A stretch of 64,000 nucleotides of DNA from NCBI RefSeq assembly GCF_042767895.1, contig NC_091560.1, positions 32,184,723 to 32,248,722 of the forward strand. The letters are read 5' to 3'. A model generated the notes under the pieces. It saw only the letters and a list, made by a program, of their open reading frames with translations. It made no database searches and was not told where the DNA came from. This stretch comes from Penaeus vannamei (Eukaryota > Arthropoda > Malacostraca > Decapoda > Penaeidae). The translations under genes and the position numbers were made by a program. The number at the start of each line of letters is the position of its first letter. The first letter of the stretch is position 1. Positions 51,472-64,000 of the stretch are shown here, piece after piece.

Positions 51472-52662
51472 TATTAATCTACCTTTTTTCACACCAATAT
51501 TTTTACTGCATACATTACTATGCACTCACTACTATTATTACTATGTGTAATCGTTATAGAATAGTACCAGACTGTGAACAGGGTGCTGTCGACCGTTATG
51601 TTTTTGGTTCCTACAAATGCTCTTCTCAATTCGTTTTGAGCTTTCATCTATTAACTGCAGTACATTTGGGAAATATCACTTCTCTATTATATGCGAATTT
51701 CTCTAAAATAAACGATGGCAACTTGCATTAATACTTGACAATTTATAATTAAAGTAACTTGGAATTTCATTATGTCTACATCGGCGCGTACAGGTTGAGG
51801 ACACTTACCCGCAATCATCTAAGGAGTGCTAATCACCTAATCTTAATTAGGAACGTGTCACGTGGTATATCATTTCACCCGGAAGGACTTTATTTTGTGT
51901 ACACACGCAACGTGGCAACTAGAATTTTATCAATAGTTCAAGGTGAAAGCAAACCACGAACACAAAAGGGTTCATAAACACTGTGTAGGTTTCGTAGGCT
52001 ATGATAAGACCTGTGGCGAAGTGCAAGAGAAATTCTGCATTCAGTGAAATAGCAAGGCGTTCGCGAAAATATATGAGTGAAAATTTTTACAAAACCGAAC
52101 AACAGCAGTATCATCATTAAAGTGTTATTATAATTATTGTCATTAAGATAATGGCAAGTTTTAATAATAATTGTTACATATATAACATTTGTTAGACAAT
52201 TATCTTCATTATAAGGGAGGAGGGAGGGAAGAGAAAGAGAATAAAAGAGAGAGGGAGGGAGGAGAAAGTGAGAAAAAGGGAAGAGAAAGGACAGACGTTT
52301 GTCATTACCAAAGTATTTTTATGGTGTATTAAATTTGTTCACATTAACATACACTTACAGACTCAAAACACGCCACGTGAACTAGCGTCTTGACCTAGGC
52401 CAGGATTTACAACTGATACCAAAGTAATTCCGCAAAAGAATAAGACAACATTCTTGTAAAAGGACTGAATATGAATGCGTTTTGAAAACGGGCGGATCAT
52501 GAAAATTCCCCAAATAACTTCACTGAAAAACAAAATTATAATTTTGTACTCTTGTAATTACCCAGTGATAATTTTCATATGAAAGAAAGAAAAGGACAAA
52601 CATAGGAAATAAGTAGGCGTTCCTATATGTATATTTAAATTCGTTTAACTTTTATCATCTAA

Positions 52663-52733
52663 GTCTCCGTGGTGTAGTGGATAGCATGACTGCCTCTTAA
52701 TCAGTAGACTCGGGTTCAAACCCTGACGGAGAC
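52663..52733 (+). tRNA. tRNA-like gene, family A, anticodon CUU
   Basis: Complete copy, T loop TTCAAAC, matching the copy at 42456. An eight-T run follows at 52746-52753. Confidence 0.64.
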
Positions 52734-53057
52734 ATACTCATTTCCTTTTTTTTATTATTATTATTTTCGAACTCATATATTTTTTAGATTTTATTTTCAG
52801 TGCAAATGTTATTGTGACATAATCGTCTATAAAACGTCAGACAATGGAAGGGACTCTTTACTTACCACTGAATGCTTAATTTCACTTGCCATTCACGAAT
52901 GCTACGGAAAAACGTTCTCACTCCATATTTTAGCTTACCTTGAGTTACTAAGCATTATTGTATAAGGTGTATTTAAAAAAAAAATGACCAGATTGGCGCG
53001 TCACAGATTGAACACATAACCGAAAAAAAAGTTTGCTAATCACCTAGCTTTACTTAG

Positions 53058-53073
53058 GAAAGTTTCAACTTTC
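53058..53073. repeat. Fold-back junction, copy 6, inverted
   Basis: GAAAGTT-TC-AACTTTC, same orientation as copy 5. Confidence 0.75.
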
Positions 53074-53820
53074 ATTATCTTACTTTTCCGTCTCCCTCTT
53101 CAGTAATCATAATTGTCAAAAAATATTGTTCATATTATTATCATTATAGTTATTTATATCCAATATGAACCCGATTATATAGCATTAACTATGCTATATA
53201 ATCGAGGACAACTGGGTGTACTGATATGGTGTTTGTAACTTTCCAGATTAAGATTAGGTGATTAGCAAACCTTTTTTCCGGTCGGTGTGTTCCACTTGTG
53301 ACGCGCCGATCCGGATTTGATTTAAGTCGAAGTAAAATCATAATTACCAAGCTCCGTGTGTACACAGGGAAAGTGAGTATGTTTTATATCCTTCTGGATG
53401 CACTGATATGCGATACTTTCCAAATTAAGATTAGGTGATTAGCACTCCTGAAATGTTTAGGGGAAGTGTCCTCAACTTGTGGCAGACGTAATCTAATTCC
53501 AACAAAGCTAATTGATATGTCTTAATATACATTTCCATCGCTCTTATTATGGAAATTTACATCTAAAACAATAATGTCAATTCTCAACATCTGTAGTTAC
53601 TAGATCAAAGATCAAATAGGAATTGAGAAAAGCATTTTTCTCTATCATTCGTGGGCAGGAACAGTAAACTATAACGCTAGAAGGTAAGCTCATAGTCCCT
53701 GTTAATAGTCTGGTACTATTCTGGAACAATTACGAACATTAATAACAACAGTGATTATGAAAGCAATAAAATGTATGCAGAGAAAATATTGATTTGAAAA
53801 TTTTAAAGAGAACATCCATA

Positions 53821-53891
53821 GTTTCCGTCAGGATTTGAACCCGAGTCTACTGATTAGGAGACAGTCATGCTATCCTTTACAACACGAAAAC
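53821..53891 (-). tRNA. tRNA-like, family A', anticodon CCU
   Basis: Loop CTCCTAA (CCU), stem ACTGT/TCAGT. Acceptor GTTTTCG/CGGAAAC. The D arm starts TTGTAAAGG, losing its first pair and altering the D loop. T stem 5/5. Confidence 0.45.
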
Positions 53892-54343
53892 TTCTAAACA
53901 TGACAGTGGTTAATAGTGTACATAAAATAAAATATCACTACAATACTTCGTATGTACACAGCGAAATTAACTTGTATTACCGAGGACAACTTTTAGGTGT
54001 ACTAATATGGAGATTGAAACTTTCCTAAGTAAAGTTAGGTGATTAGCAAACCTTTTTTTCCGGTCATGTGTTCAATCTGTGACGCGCCGATCCGGTCATT
54101 CTATAAAAAATACACCTTATACAAAAATGCTTAGTAACTCAATGTAAGCTAAAATATGGAGTGAGAACGTTTTTCCGTAGCATTCGTGAATGGCAAGTGA
54201 AATGAAACATTCAGTGGTAAGTAGAGAAGAACCTCTTCCACTGTCCATTTTATAGACGATTATGTCACAATAATATTTACACTGAAAATAAAATCTTAAA
54301 AATATATGAGTTCGAAAATAATTTAAAAAGTGTATGTGTGTTA

Positions 54344-54414
54344 GTCTCCGTCAGGATTTGAACCCGAGTCTACTGATTAAGAGGCAGTCATGCTATCCAC
54401 TACACCACGGAGAC
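54344..54414 (-). tRNA. tRNA-like gene, family A, anticodon CUU
   Basis: Consensus family A cloverleaf with loop CTCTTAA and T loop TTCAAAT. All stems as at 2312. Confidence 0.64.
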
Positions 54415-55570
54415 TTAGATAATAGCTAAACAAATTTTTTTATATGCCTATAGGAACGCCTACTTATTTCCTGTTTGTCCTTTTCTTTCTTTCATATGAA
54501 AATTATCACTGGGTCATTACAAGAGTACAAAATTATAATTTTGTTTTTCAGTAAAGTTATTAGGGGAATTTTCATGATCCGCCCGTTTTCAAAACGCATT
54601 CATATTCAGTCCTTTTACAAGAATGTTGTCTTATTCTTTCGCGGAATTTCTTTGGTATCAGTTGTAAATCCTGGCCTAGGTCAAGACGCTAGTTCACGTG
54701 GCGTGTTTTGAGTCTGCAAGGGTATGTTAATGTGAACAAATTTGATACACCATAAAAATACTTTGGAAATGACAAATGTCTGTTCTTTCTCTCACTTTAC
54801 TTCCCTTTTTCTCACTTTCTCTTCCCTCCCTCGCTCCTCCCTTAAGATGAAGATAATTGTCTAAGAAATGTTATATATATAACAATTATTATTAAAACTT
54901 GCTATTATCTTAATGCCAATAATTATAATAACACTTATGATGATACTGCTGCTGTTCGGTTTTGTAAAAATTCTCTCTCATATATTCGTGAACGCCCTGC
55001 TATTTCACTGAATGCAGAATTTCTCTTGCACTTCGCCACAGGTCTTATCATAGCCTACGAAACCTATACAGTGTTTATGAACCCTATTGTGTGCGTGGTT
55101 TGCTTTCACTTTGAACCATTGATAAAATTCCAGTTACCACGTTGCGTGTGTACACAAAATAAACTCCTTCCGGGTGAAATGATATACCACGTGACACGTT
55201 CCGAATTAAGATTAGGTGATTAGCATTCCTTAGATGTTTATATTGTGGCGAAACTTAATTGAATTTCTATTAATGCAAATAGCAGCGCCTACCTGTCTCT
55301 TTTTTAACCTTGTGTTTCAGTAATATAATTAAAATAATTCTCATCCGTCTGACATGTTCCATAGTGATTAGGAAAGTGATAATTCACAAATGTACTGTAG
55401 TTACAAGATGAAAGCTAAACTACGGATTGAGAAGACCATTTGTGGGTAGCAACAACAAAATATAACTTCCGACGGTACCTTGTTCAGTCTCATACTATTC
55501 TATTACGATTACACATAGTAATATTAGTGGGCTGTAAAAATATGGGTGAGAAAAAAATTGTAGATCAATA

Positions 55571-55627
55571 GTCCCGATCACGATTTGAACCCGAGTCTAG
55601 TCATGGTATTCACTCCATAACAGGAAC
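55571..55627 (-). pseudogene. tRNA-like, family B, anticodon arm deleted
   Basis: 57 nt. The acceptor (GTTCCTG at 55621-55627), D arm and T arm are present. Between GACTAG-type sequence and the T arm the whole anticodon stem-loop is missing (CCGAGTCTAGTCATGG on the + strand). It may still carry both Pol III boxes. Confidence 0.65.
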
Positions 55628-56418
55628 TAATATTTTAGAAAAAAAAAAAATCCTCTGAATTAATATGAATTGCACTTACCTTGTTCTTATATCTCTGTCT
55701 CTCGTCCCTCTCATGTGTCTATATTTTAGTATGTTCTCATTTACACAAAGATGGAAAGCTAACAGCCACAATAAGAATTTAAACTGAATCGTGAATTGTT
55801 TCAAATTAAGAATACAATAAGGACGAATGTCTTTCTTTTCCGCTTCGCACTCACTGAAAGTAGAGTTGCCTCTTACACTTAATAACAGATCTTATTGTAA
55901 TCTACAAAAACTGTAGTTCTACTAAATTCAGTGATTTCTCAATACACTGGCTAATGGTGTGGGTATGATCCATTCCTGTATATCCAACTGTGAACCCGGT
56001 TGCCTTCAGCTTCAACTTAGAATTACCATGTTTCGTGTGTACACAGCGAAATTAACTAAGCTATTTTATCGAGGACAGCTCTTTCTGGGTGCAGTGATAT
56101 GGCGGCTGAGACTTTCCAAATGAAGATTAGGTGATTAGCAAACCTTTTTTTTCCTGGTCGGTGTCTTAAACACGTGACGCGCCGATCCGGATATGATTTA
56201 TATGATTTTAGGTTGATTATAAACCAAGATTTTGAATATACATTCCAATCTACTACATGAATTCCAATCTATACAAATACTCATGTTATACAGAAAGGCT
56301 AAATCCCAGTTGTCATAATAGATATTAAGTAGAGGTTATGTGCGGTAACAATTGTATTTAAAACAAATCATGAAAAATTAATAACATAGTTTGATAATGA
56401 TTTTAAAAGTATGTGTTA

Positions 56419-56488
56419 GTCTCCCTTAGGTTTTGAACCCGAGTGTATCAAGAGGAAGTCATGATATCCACCTCATAATAATTATCGT
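56419..56488 (-). pseudogene. Decayed tRNA-like sequence, family F
   Basis: Mirror of 11644: 3' acceptor GGGAGAC and T arm visible, D arm scrambled, anticodon arm shortened. Confidence 0.58.
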
Positions 56489-57507
56489 CTTGGTAAAACA
56501 AATTTCTATATGTTCAAATATCAGCGCCTATTTCCTTTGTTGTTTATTCATCTTTTTCCTTTTTTCCTATGATAACTATCACTGGGTCATTACAGGAGGG
56601 AGTGCATGATTATTCTGACTTTGTGTTTTAGTAATATTTAACATTTCCGTAACGTTAAAATGGTAATTCTCGTGATCCGCCTTTTTTCAAAACGCTTTCC
56701 ATCCAATAATATTGTCTGGCGTTCATATTCAGTATTATTAGAAGAATATTGTATTCAACTTTTGATGCATTACTTTGATATTAATTGGAAATATTTTCTT
56801 AGCTCAACATGGCTTGTTTTGACAACCTGTAGGGATATAATAATATGAACAAATTTAAAACATCATAAAAATGCTATAATGACGAACATGTCTTTCATTT
56901 TCTCTTCCCCTTAATCACGAAAATAACTGTCTAATAAATGTTTATATGTAATCATTATCATAACTTGCCAGTGTAAGGACAATCATTATTATGAGAACAC
57001 TAATGATGATACTGCTGTTAGTCCGTTGTGTAAAAATTCTCACTCCTATATATTCGCGAACGCCTTGCTGCTAACGGAACGTAGAACTGCCTTTTACAGT
57101 TACAAAACCCTGTTCTGTGTGTCATTGAGGGCAACTCCTTCCGGGTGCAATGATATGCCGTTTAATACGTTCCGAATTAAGGTTAGGTGTTTGCAGGTAA
57201 GTGTCTTCAAGCTGTGGCGCGCCGGTGCAAAGATGATATTATTCCGACACATTTAGGGTGATTATCAGTTGCTATGTCTTAGCATATATTCCCATTATTC
57301 ATTCGATAGAAACTCACCTCTAAGACAAAAGTGATAATTCCCAACCCAAGTCAAGTTACTAGATGAAAGATGAAAGATGAATTAGAAAATTTTTCTCTAT
57401 CATTCGTTACGTATATTAATAACAATCGTGATTATAAAAGCAATAAAATGTAGGTAGTAAAAAATAAAAAAGGGAGGGGGTCAAAATTATAAAGAAAAGA
57501 AAGTAAT

Positions 57508-57536
57508 AGTCATGCTATCCTCTACACCACAGAGCC
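57508..57536 (-). pseudogene. tRNA 5' half only, family G
   Basis: Mirror of 10607, with the same truncation into an A/G-rich tract (AAAGAAAAGAAAG on the + strand). Confidence 0.7.
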
Positions 57537-58355
57537 TTTCGTAATATGTTGGGAAACGAATATCTATGTATGCAAAGAAAATCGCCTTCCTCTTTCCTAT
57601 GTTTGTCTCTTTTTTCTTTCTTATGCTAATACTTTTTATTATAGGAGGAAGTAGGTATTATTCTAACTCTGTGCTTCAGTAATGTTACTAAATTAATTGG
57701 CATGATCCGCCTGCTTTGAAAACGCCATCCAGTAAATTTGTCTTTATTTTTGAAAAATTTAGTTTACGTTGGTATTCATTTTCAGAGCTGCTACAAAAAT
57801 ATTGCACTTAGCCTTTGCTAAGTATGCTGAATGTAGAATTGCCTCTTAAACTTCGCCATGCCATAGGTCTTATCATAGCCTACAAAAGCCTGATGTGTGC
57901 ATGGTTTGTGCTCGCCTTTAAGAGGAGGTAAAATTACAATTACCATGTTCCGTGTGTACACAGCGAAAATAGGTATTTTTTTTATTATCGAGGACAACTC
58001 CTTCTGGATGTACTGCTATGTGAGACTTTCGAAATTAAGATTAGGTGATTAGCAATCCTTAGATGTTTGCGGGTAAGTGTCTCAACTCGTGGCGCGCCGA
58101 TGCAGACATAATCTATTTCCAACAAAGTTAACTAATATGTCGTGATATACTTTTCCATTGTTTATTTTATAGAAATTCACATATAATGCAAAAGTGTTAA
58201 TTCCCAACTGCAGTGTAGTTACTAAATGAAAGATCAAATAGATATTGAGAATTGAGCAATATAATCTGGAACGATTAGAACAACAGTGATTATGAAAGCA
58301 ATTAAATGCATGCGGTGAAAATATGGGTTTAACCATTTTAAAACAGGAAGCTTGG

Positions 58356-58426
58356 TTTTCCGTCGGGATCTGAACCCGAGTCTACCGATTAAGAGGCAAT
58401 CATGCTATCCACTACACCACAGAAGC
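58356..58426 (-). tRNA. tRNA-like, family H, anticodon CUU
   Basis: Acceptor GCTTCTG/CGGAAAA (outer two pairs lost, as at 9732). Stem ATTGC/TCGGT pairs with two wobbles; loop CTCTTAA. T loop TTCAGAT gives box B GGTTCAGATCC. Confidence 0.45.
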
Positions 58427-58648
58427 ATCTGCTAAAAGCCAGTAAAAAAGAATTTCTATCTAACTAAACGAGCAGCGCCTACCTCTTTCTTATGATTATA
58501 TATATATTTTTTCCTTTCTTATGTTATCACTGGTTCATTACAGGAGGGAGTACAACTATTAAGATAATTTTCATGCTCCACCTTTCAAAACACTTTACAT
58601 CCAGTAATATTTTCTTTATTTTGTAAATTTAATTTCACTGTCATTAAA

Positions 58649-58650
<2 letters not shown>

Positions 58651-58687
<37 letters not shown>
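58651..58687. repeat. (TA)n microsatellite, 37 bp, with intact H flank
   Basis: Here the TA tract has family H sequence on both sides (CACTGTCATTAAAGA and ACATATCC). That shows the ancestral position of the repeat before the H-G-F deletion. Confidence 0.93.
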
Positions 58688-58688
<1 letters not shown>

Positions 58689-59681
58689 CATATCCTACAC
58701 TACGTTGATATTAAATGTAAATACTGGTCTTCTGCCTAGGTCAAGAATCTAGTTCAAACTTGCATGAAAATTAGCAAAACGAGTGTCTATATAACTAAAT
58801 AACAGCACCTACTTCTTTCCTATGTTGTTTGTCTCTTTTTTCTTCCTTATGCTATCACTGGTTCATTACAAGAGGGAGTACAATATTATCTTCACTTTGT
58901 GTTTCAGTAATGTTATCAAGATAATTTTCATGGTCCGTGTGACACGTTCCAAATTAAGATTAGGTGATTAGCACTCCTTAGATGTTTGCGGGTAAGTGTC
59001 CTCAACCTGTGCCCGCCGATGCAGATATAATCAAAAAGTTAGGTTAATTATAAGTAAAATTGTTTCTTACTCTTAGTCATACGTCTTATTGAAACCTACA
59101 ATAAAACGAATTGAATTCAGTGGTTTTCTCAATACACTTGTTTTTGGTGTGGATATGATCTTTGGCTGAATATCCAACCATGAAACCGGTTGCTTTCAGT
59201 TTGAACTCTAGTTACAATTACGATTACCATGTTTCGTGTGTACGTAGCGAAATTATTAAATATATTATCGAGGGCAACTTGTGTGTGTACTAATATGGAG
59301 TCTGGGTCGAAATTAGGATCAGGTGATTAGCAAACCTTTATTTCTGGTCGGTGTCTTCAACCTGTGACGCGCCGGTCCGGACATTAACGAGTTTAGGTTA
59401 ATTATGTTATCTTTGAATATATATTCCGATTTAATATTCTCTACAAATAACCATGTTATACAAAAATGCAAATTCCCAGGTGTGCTATAGTAACTCGAGG
59501 AAGGGCGTTTTCCGTAGCATTCGTGAGTGGCAAGTGAAATGAAACTTTCAGTGGTAAATAGAGAAGAATCCCTTCCACTGTCTGACATTTTATAGACGAT
59601 CATGTATGGTAACAATGGCACTGAGAATGGAATCTTATTTATATAATGTTTGAAAATAATTTTTAAAAAACATGAATGTTA

Positions 59682-59752
59682 GTCTCCATCAGGATTTGAA
59701 CCCGAGTCTGCTGATTAAGAGGCAGCCATGCTATCCACTACACCACGGAGAC
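59682..59752 (-). tRNA. tRNA-like gene, family C, anticodon CUU
   Basis: Intact family C copy with G27-C43 and G7.T66. Confidence 0.62.
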
Positions 59753-60561
59753 TTAATTGATGTGAAAGTGTATAGAATTTGTATATACCTATATTGTTTT
59801 TCTTTTTTCTTTCTTTCTTTTCTATGATAATTATCACTGGGTCATTACAGGAGGGAGTGCAAATTATGAGTTTTGTATTTCAGTAATGTTATTAGGGAAT
59901 GTTCATGATCCGCCTGTTCTCAAAACGCATTCACATTTTGTATTATTACTATAATATTGCATTTATCTTTCACGGGATTAGTTTTTTTATCAACTGTAAT
60001 TCATTTCCTGGCATAGGTCAACAGGCTAGTTCACGTGGCCTGTATTGACAGTCTGTAAGGGTATAATATGAACAAATTTGATTCACCATAAGAATACTAT
60101 GATAATGACGAACGTGTCTTTTATTCTTTTATCTCTCCTTCTCCTCCTTTATCATGAAAACAATAATTGTTTAACAAATGTTATAAGTATAATAATTATC
60201 ATAACTTGCCCTTGTCATAATCACAATCATTAATATAATACCAATGATACTGCTGTTGTTCCGCATAAAAAAAATTCAACCTCGTTGCTTTCAGCCTGAA
60301 CTATAGATAAAATTACTATTACTATGTCTCGTGTGTACACAGCGAAATTGATTATGTTGTATTATCAAGGACAACATCTGGGTGTATTGATTTGGCGTTT
60401 GAGACTTTCCAAATTAAGATTAGGTGATTAGCAAAACTGTTCTCTGTCGGTGTTTTCAAACTGTAACCCGAATTTGTATCTATGCATATAAGATGCGCCT
60501 ACCTATTTCCTGTGTTGTTTGTCTTTTTCTTTTCTATGATAATTTTCACTGGGTCATTACC

Positions 60562-60573
60562 GGGGGGGGGGGG
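60562..60573. repeat. Poly-G tract, family E
   Basis: About 12 G, the same site as 19607 but a different length. Confidence 0.7.
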
Positions 60574-61428
60574 GTACATAATTGTTATAATTTCGTTTTT
60601 CACTGATGTTATTAGGGGAATTTTCATGATCTGCCTTTTTTCACAACGCATTCATATTCAGTACTATTACAAAATTGTATTTAGCTTTTGCGGAATTATT
60701 TCCATATCAATTGCAAATCCTGGCCTAGGTCAACACGCTAGTTCACGTGGCGTGATTGGACGGTCTGGAACGGTGTGTTAATGTGAACAAATTTGATACA
60801 CCATAAAATACTACGATAATGACGAACGTCTGTCTTGTATTCTCCTTTTCTCACTTTCTCTTCCCTCCCTCTCTCTTTTTTATTCTCTCTCACTTCCCTC
60901 TCTCTCATCCTCTCCGCCCTTATCAGCAAAACAATAATTGTCTAACAAATGTTATATATATCATAAATATAACACCATTATCGTAATTACAAACACTAAG
61001 ATAACATTTAGTGATGATGATCCTGCTACTGTTAATCTTTGCTAAAATTCTTACTCATATATTCTCGAACGCCTTGCTAACTGAATGCAGAATTGCCTCT
61101 TACACTTCGCCATAGGTCTTAAAGCCTACAAAAGCTGTGAGTGTTTATGAACCCTGCTGTGTGCGCGGTTTGCTTTCACCTTCAACTCTAGATGAAATTA
61201 CAGTTGCCATGTTCCGTGTGTACCCAACGAAGATAAGCATTCCCTTTAATCGAGAATAACTCCTTCCGGGTGTATTGATGCACCGTTTGACACGTTCCAA
61301 ATAAAGAGTAGGTGATTAGCACAACTTTGCGGGTAACAACGGTACCCTGTTCACAGTCTGATACTTTTTTATAGCGATTATATATATTAATAATGGTAGT
61401 GCTTATAAAGGAAATAAATGTAGGCAGT

Positions 61429-62073
61429 ATTTTTATGGTGTATCAAATTTGTTCATATCAACATATCCTTACATACTGTCTAAACAAGCCACGTGAGCTA
61501 GCGTGTCGACCGAGGCCAGGATTTGCAATTGATATCACAGTAATGCCGCATAAAATAAATATCATATTCTTGTAATAGTACTGCATATGAATGCGTTTTG
61601 AAAACAGGCGGATCATGAAAATTCCCTCAATAACATTACTGAAACACAAAATTATAATAATCTTATACTCCCTCCTGTAAGTAGCCAGTGATAATAATCA
61701 TAGTAAAGAAATAAATTAGAAGAGAAAGACAGACAAATAACATAAATAGGAAGGCGCTCTCATAAGCATATATATAAATTCGTTTTACCTTCATATTTTG
61801 TAAGTCTCCGTGGTGTAGTGGATAGCATGACTGCCTCTTAATCAGTAGACTCGGGTTCAAATCCTGACGGAGCCTAACATACATACACTTTTAAAACTAT
61901 TTTCAAACGTTAAGATTTTATTTTCAGCGAAATTGTTACCATACACGATCGCCTACAAAATGTCAGACTGTGAACGGGGTTCTTCTCTACTTGCTAATGA
62001 ATATTACATTTCACTTGCCACTCACGAATGCTTCGGAAAAACGACTTTCTCACTCCATACACTTGCTTTCCTC
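61429..62073 (+). repeat. Forward D arm fragment
   Basis: Orientation flips from reverse E to forward D at about 61428 (GTAGGCAGT to ATTTTTATGGTG). The tRNA remnant seen at the other two E/D junctions is deleted. The D monomer runs into gap 3. Confidence 0.75.
61804..61874 (+). tRNA. tRNA-like gene, family D, anticodon CUU
   Basis: Acceptor GTCTCCG/CGGAGCC with the D-type T2.C71 mismatch. Loop CTCTTAA, T stem 5/5, T loop TTCAAAT. Confidence 0.55.
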
Positions 62074-62573
62074 NNNNNNNNNNNNNNNNNNNNNNNNNNN
62101 NNNNNNNNNNNNNNNNNNNNNNNNNNNNNNNNNNNNNNNNNNNNNNNNNNNNNNNNNNNNNNNNNNNNNNNNNNNNNNNNNNNNNNNNNNNNNNNNNNNN
62201 NNNNNNNNNNNNNNNNNNNNNNNNNNNNNNNNNNNNNNNNNNNNNNNNNNNNNNNNNNNNNNNNNNNNNNNNNNNNNNNNNNNNNNNNNNNNNNNNNNNN
62301 NNNNNNNNNNNNNNNNNNNNNNNNNNNNNNNNNNNNNNNNNNNNNNNNNNNNNNNNNNNNNNNNNNNNNNNNNNNNNNNNNNNNNNNNNNNNNNNNNNNN
62401 NNNNNNNNNNNNNNNNNNNNNNNNNNNNNNNNNNNNNNNNNNNNNNNNNNNNNNNNNNNNNNNNNNNNNNNNNNNNNNNNNNNNNNNNNNNNNNNNNNNN
62501 NNNNNNNNNNNNNNNNNNNNNNNNNNNNNNNNNNNNNNNNNNNNNNNNNNNNNNNNNNNNNNNNNNNNNNNNN
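62074..62573. other. Assembly gap 3, 500 N
   Basis: Exactly 500 N between forward D and reverse B/F sequence. An orientation switch is hidden inside it. Confidence 0.95.
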
Positions 62574-64000
62574 GAATACAATAAGGACGAATGTTTTCTT
62601 TCCGCTTCGCCTCCAAAGTAGAGTTGCCACGTACACTTAATAACAGATCTTATTGTAATCTACAAAAACTGTAGTTCTACTAAATTCAGTGATTTCTCAA
62701 TACACTGGCTAATGGTGTGGGTATGATCCATTCCTGTATATCCAACTGCGAACCCGGTTGCCTTCAGCTTAACTTAGAATTACCATGTTTCGTGTGTACA
62801 CAGCGAAATTAACTAAGCTATTTTATCGAGGACAACTCTTTCTGGGTGCAGTGATATGGCGGCTGAGACTTTCCAAATGAAGATTAGGTGATTAGCAATC
62901 CTTTATTCTGGCCGGTTTCTTCAACCTGTGACGCGCCGATCCGGATATGATTTAAACGATTTTAGGTTGAATTTAAATCGAGATTTTTGAGTATATATTC
63001 CAATCTACTACATGAATTCTAATCTATACAAATACACATGTTATACAGAAAGGCTAAATCCCAGTTGTCTAACAGATATTAAGTAGAGGTTATGTGCGGT
63101 AACAATTGTATTTAAAACAAATCATGAAAAATTAATAACACGAGTTTGATAATGATTTTAAAAGTATGTGTTAGTCTCCCTTAGGTTCTGAACCCGAGTG
63201 TATTAAGAGGAAGTCATGAGATCCACCTCATAATAATTATCGTCTTGGTAAAACAAATTTCTGTATGTTCAAATATCAGCGCCTATTTCCTTTGTTGTTT
63301 ATTTACCTTTTTCCTTTTTTTCCTTTGATAACTATCACTGGGTCATTACAGGAGGGAGTACATGATTATTCTGACTGTGTTTCGGTAATGTTAAAATGGT
63401 AATTCTCGTGATCCGCCTTTTTTCAAAACGCTTTCCATCCAATAATATTGTCTGGCGTTCATATTCAGTATTATTAGAAGAATATTGTATTCAACTTTTG
63501 ATGCATTTCTTTGATATCAATTGGAAATATTTTCTTAGCTCAACATGGCTTGTTTTGACAACCTGTAGGGATATAATAATATGAATTAATTTAAAACATC
63601 ATAATAATGTTATAATGACGAACATGTCTTTCATTTTCTCTTCCCCTTAATCACGAAAATAACTGTCTAATAAATGTTTATATGTAATCATTATCATAAC
63701 TTGCCAGTGTAAGGACAATCATTATTATGAGAACACAAATGATGATACTGCTGTTGGTCCGTTGTGTAAAAATTCTCACTCCTATATATTCGCGAACGCC
63801 TTGCTGCTAACGGAACGTAGAATTGCCTTTTAGTTACAAAACCCTGCTCTGTGTGTCATTGAGGGCAACTCCTTCCGGGTGCAATGATATGCCGTTTAAT
63901 ACGTTCCGAATTAAGCTTAGGCGTTTGCAGGTAAGTGTCTTCAAGCTGTGGCGCGCCGGTGCAAAGATGATATTATTCCGACACATTTAGGGTGATTATC
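62574..64000 (-). repeat. Reverse arm fragment (B upstream, F, G)
   Basis: Closely matches 55.81-57.27 kb: B upstream, F core near 62920, the F tRNA relic at 63174 and the G core near 63950. Another long-form arm evidently continues beyond the window. Confidence 0.75.
63174..63243 (-). pseudogene. Decayed tRNA-like sequence, family F
   Basis: Third F copy, sharing the decay seen at 56419 and 11644. Box B is GGTTCAGAACC. Confidence 0.58.

Larger units (their letters stand above)
47508..53057 (+). repeat. Complete short-form arm, forward (E,C,TA,B,A)
   Basis: tRNAs at 48568, 49720, 51407 and 52663; TA at 50792. It is the only gap-free forward arm with all short-form members, from the E/D junction to the fold-back at 53058. 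Confidence 0.82.
53074..61428 (-). repeat. Long-form arm, reverse (A',A,B,F,G,H,TA,C,E)
   Basis: tRNA-like sequences at 53821, 54344, 55571, 56419, 57508, 58356 and 59682; TA at 58651. It is the mirror of 8448-15145, including the same truncated G tRNA. The E monomer at 60.46 kb has lost its tRNA: core E sequence (GTAACCCG) joins directly to E upstream sequence (AATTTGTATC). Confidence 0.78.

Overview
This window is non-coding repeat DNA from a eukaryotic, most likely invertebrate, genome. It is AT-rich, has long (TA)n tracts and three fixed-length 500-N assembly gaps, and no reading frame reaches a credible gene length except across Ns. I cannot name the species. Apart from one 1.8 kb transposon-like insertion and the gaps, the window is built from diverged copies of one monomer of about 0.9-1.3 kb. 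Each full monomer carries one 71-nt tRNA-like sequence and, about 300-400 bp downstream, a conserved block with GGCGCGTCACAGGTTGA and GCTAATCACCTAATC. I count 51 tRNA-like sequences plus two small 3'-half remnants in 64 kb. About 36 keep a full-length cloverleaf with an anticodon stem-loop; the rest are truncated or decayed.

I named monomer families by their tRNA and flanks. A, C, D, E and H carry a CUU anticodon; A' carries CCU; B carries CUG; F and G are decayed or truncated. The D arm (TGGTGTARTGG), the T loop (TTCAAAT rather than TTCGA), the T at the discriminator position and the CTCTGAA anticodon loop of family B all resemble metazoan tRNA-Gln(CUG). The family therefore probably descends from a tRNA-Gln gene whose anticodon later drifted to CUU, CCU and, in single copies, CGU and AUU. 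An internal A box, a B box (GGTTCAAATCC), a TATA-like element about 30 bp upstream in family A, and a T-run 14-16 bp downstream suggest the founding units could be transcribed by RNA polymerase III.

The monomers form a higher-order inverted repeat. Read along the tRNA strand, the short form is E, C, (TA)n, B, A, followed by a fold-back and the same series in reverse, then a second fold-back. The result is alternating arms of roughly 3-8 kb with a superunit period near 10 kb. A long form (C, H, G, F, B, A) is at 8.46-15.1 kb and, reversed, at 53-59.8 kb. The short form looks like a deletion of H-G-F starting at the (TA)n tract. One fold-back junction (GAAAGTT-GA-AACTTTC) recurs six times, in both orientations, so an inverted unit formed once and was then amplified.

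Layout (arrow = tRNA strand): 1-6.23 kb forward A,B,A,A' with the LTR-like insertion at 2965-4791; 6.25-8.45 reverse A,B; 8.46-15.1 forward C,H,G,F,B,A,A'; 15.2-19.9 reverse A,B,TA,C,E; gap; 20.4-23.6 forward E,C,A'; 23.6-29.0 reverse A,B,TA,C,E; 29.0-33.7 forward D,B,A; 33.7-38.4 reverse A,B,TA,C,E; gap; 38.9-42.9 forward C,TA,B,A; 42.9-47.5 reverse A',A,B,D; 47.5-53.1 forward E,C,TA,B,A; 53.1-61.4 reverse A',A,B,F,G,H,TA,C,E; 61.4-62.1 forward D; gap; 62.6-64.0 reverse B/F. No protein-coding gene, rRNA or CRISPR array is supported.
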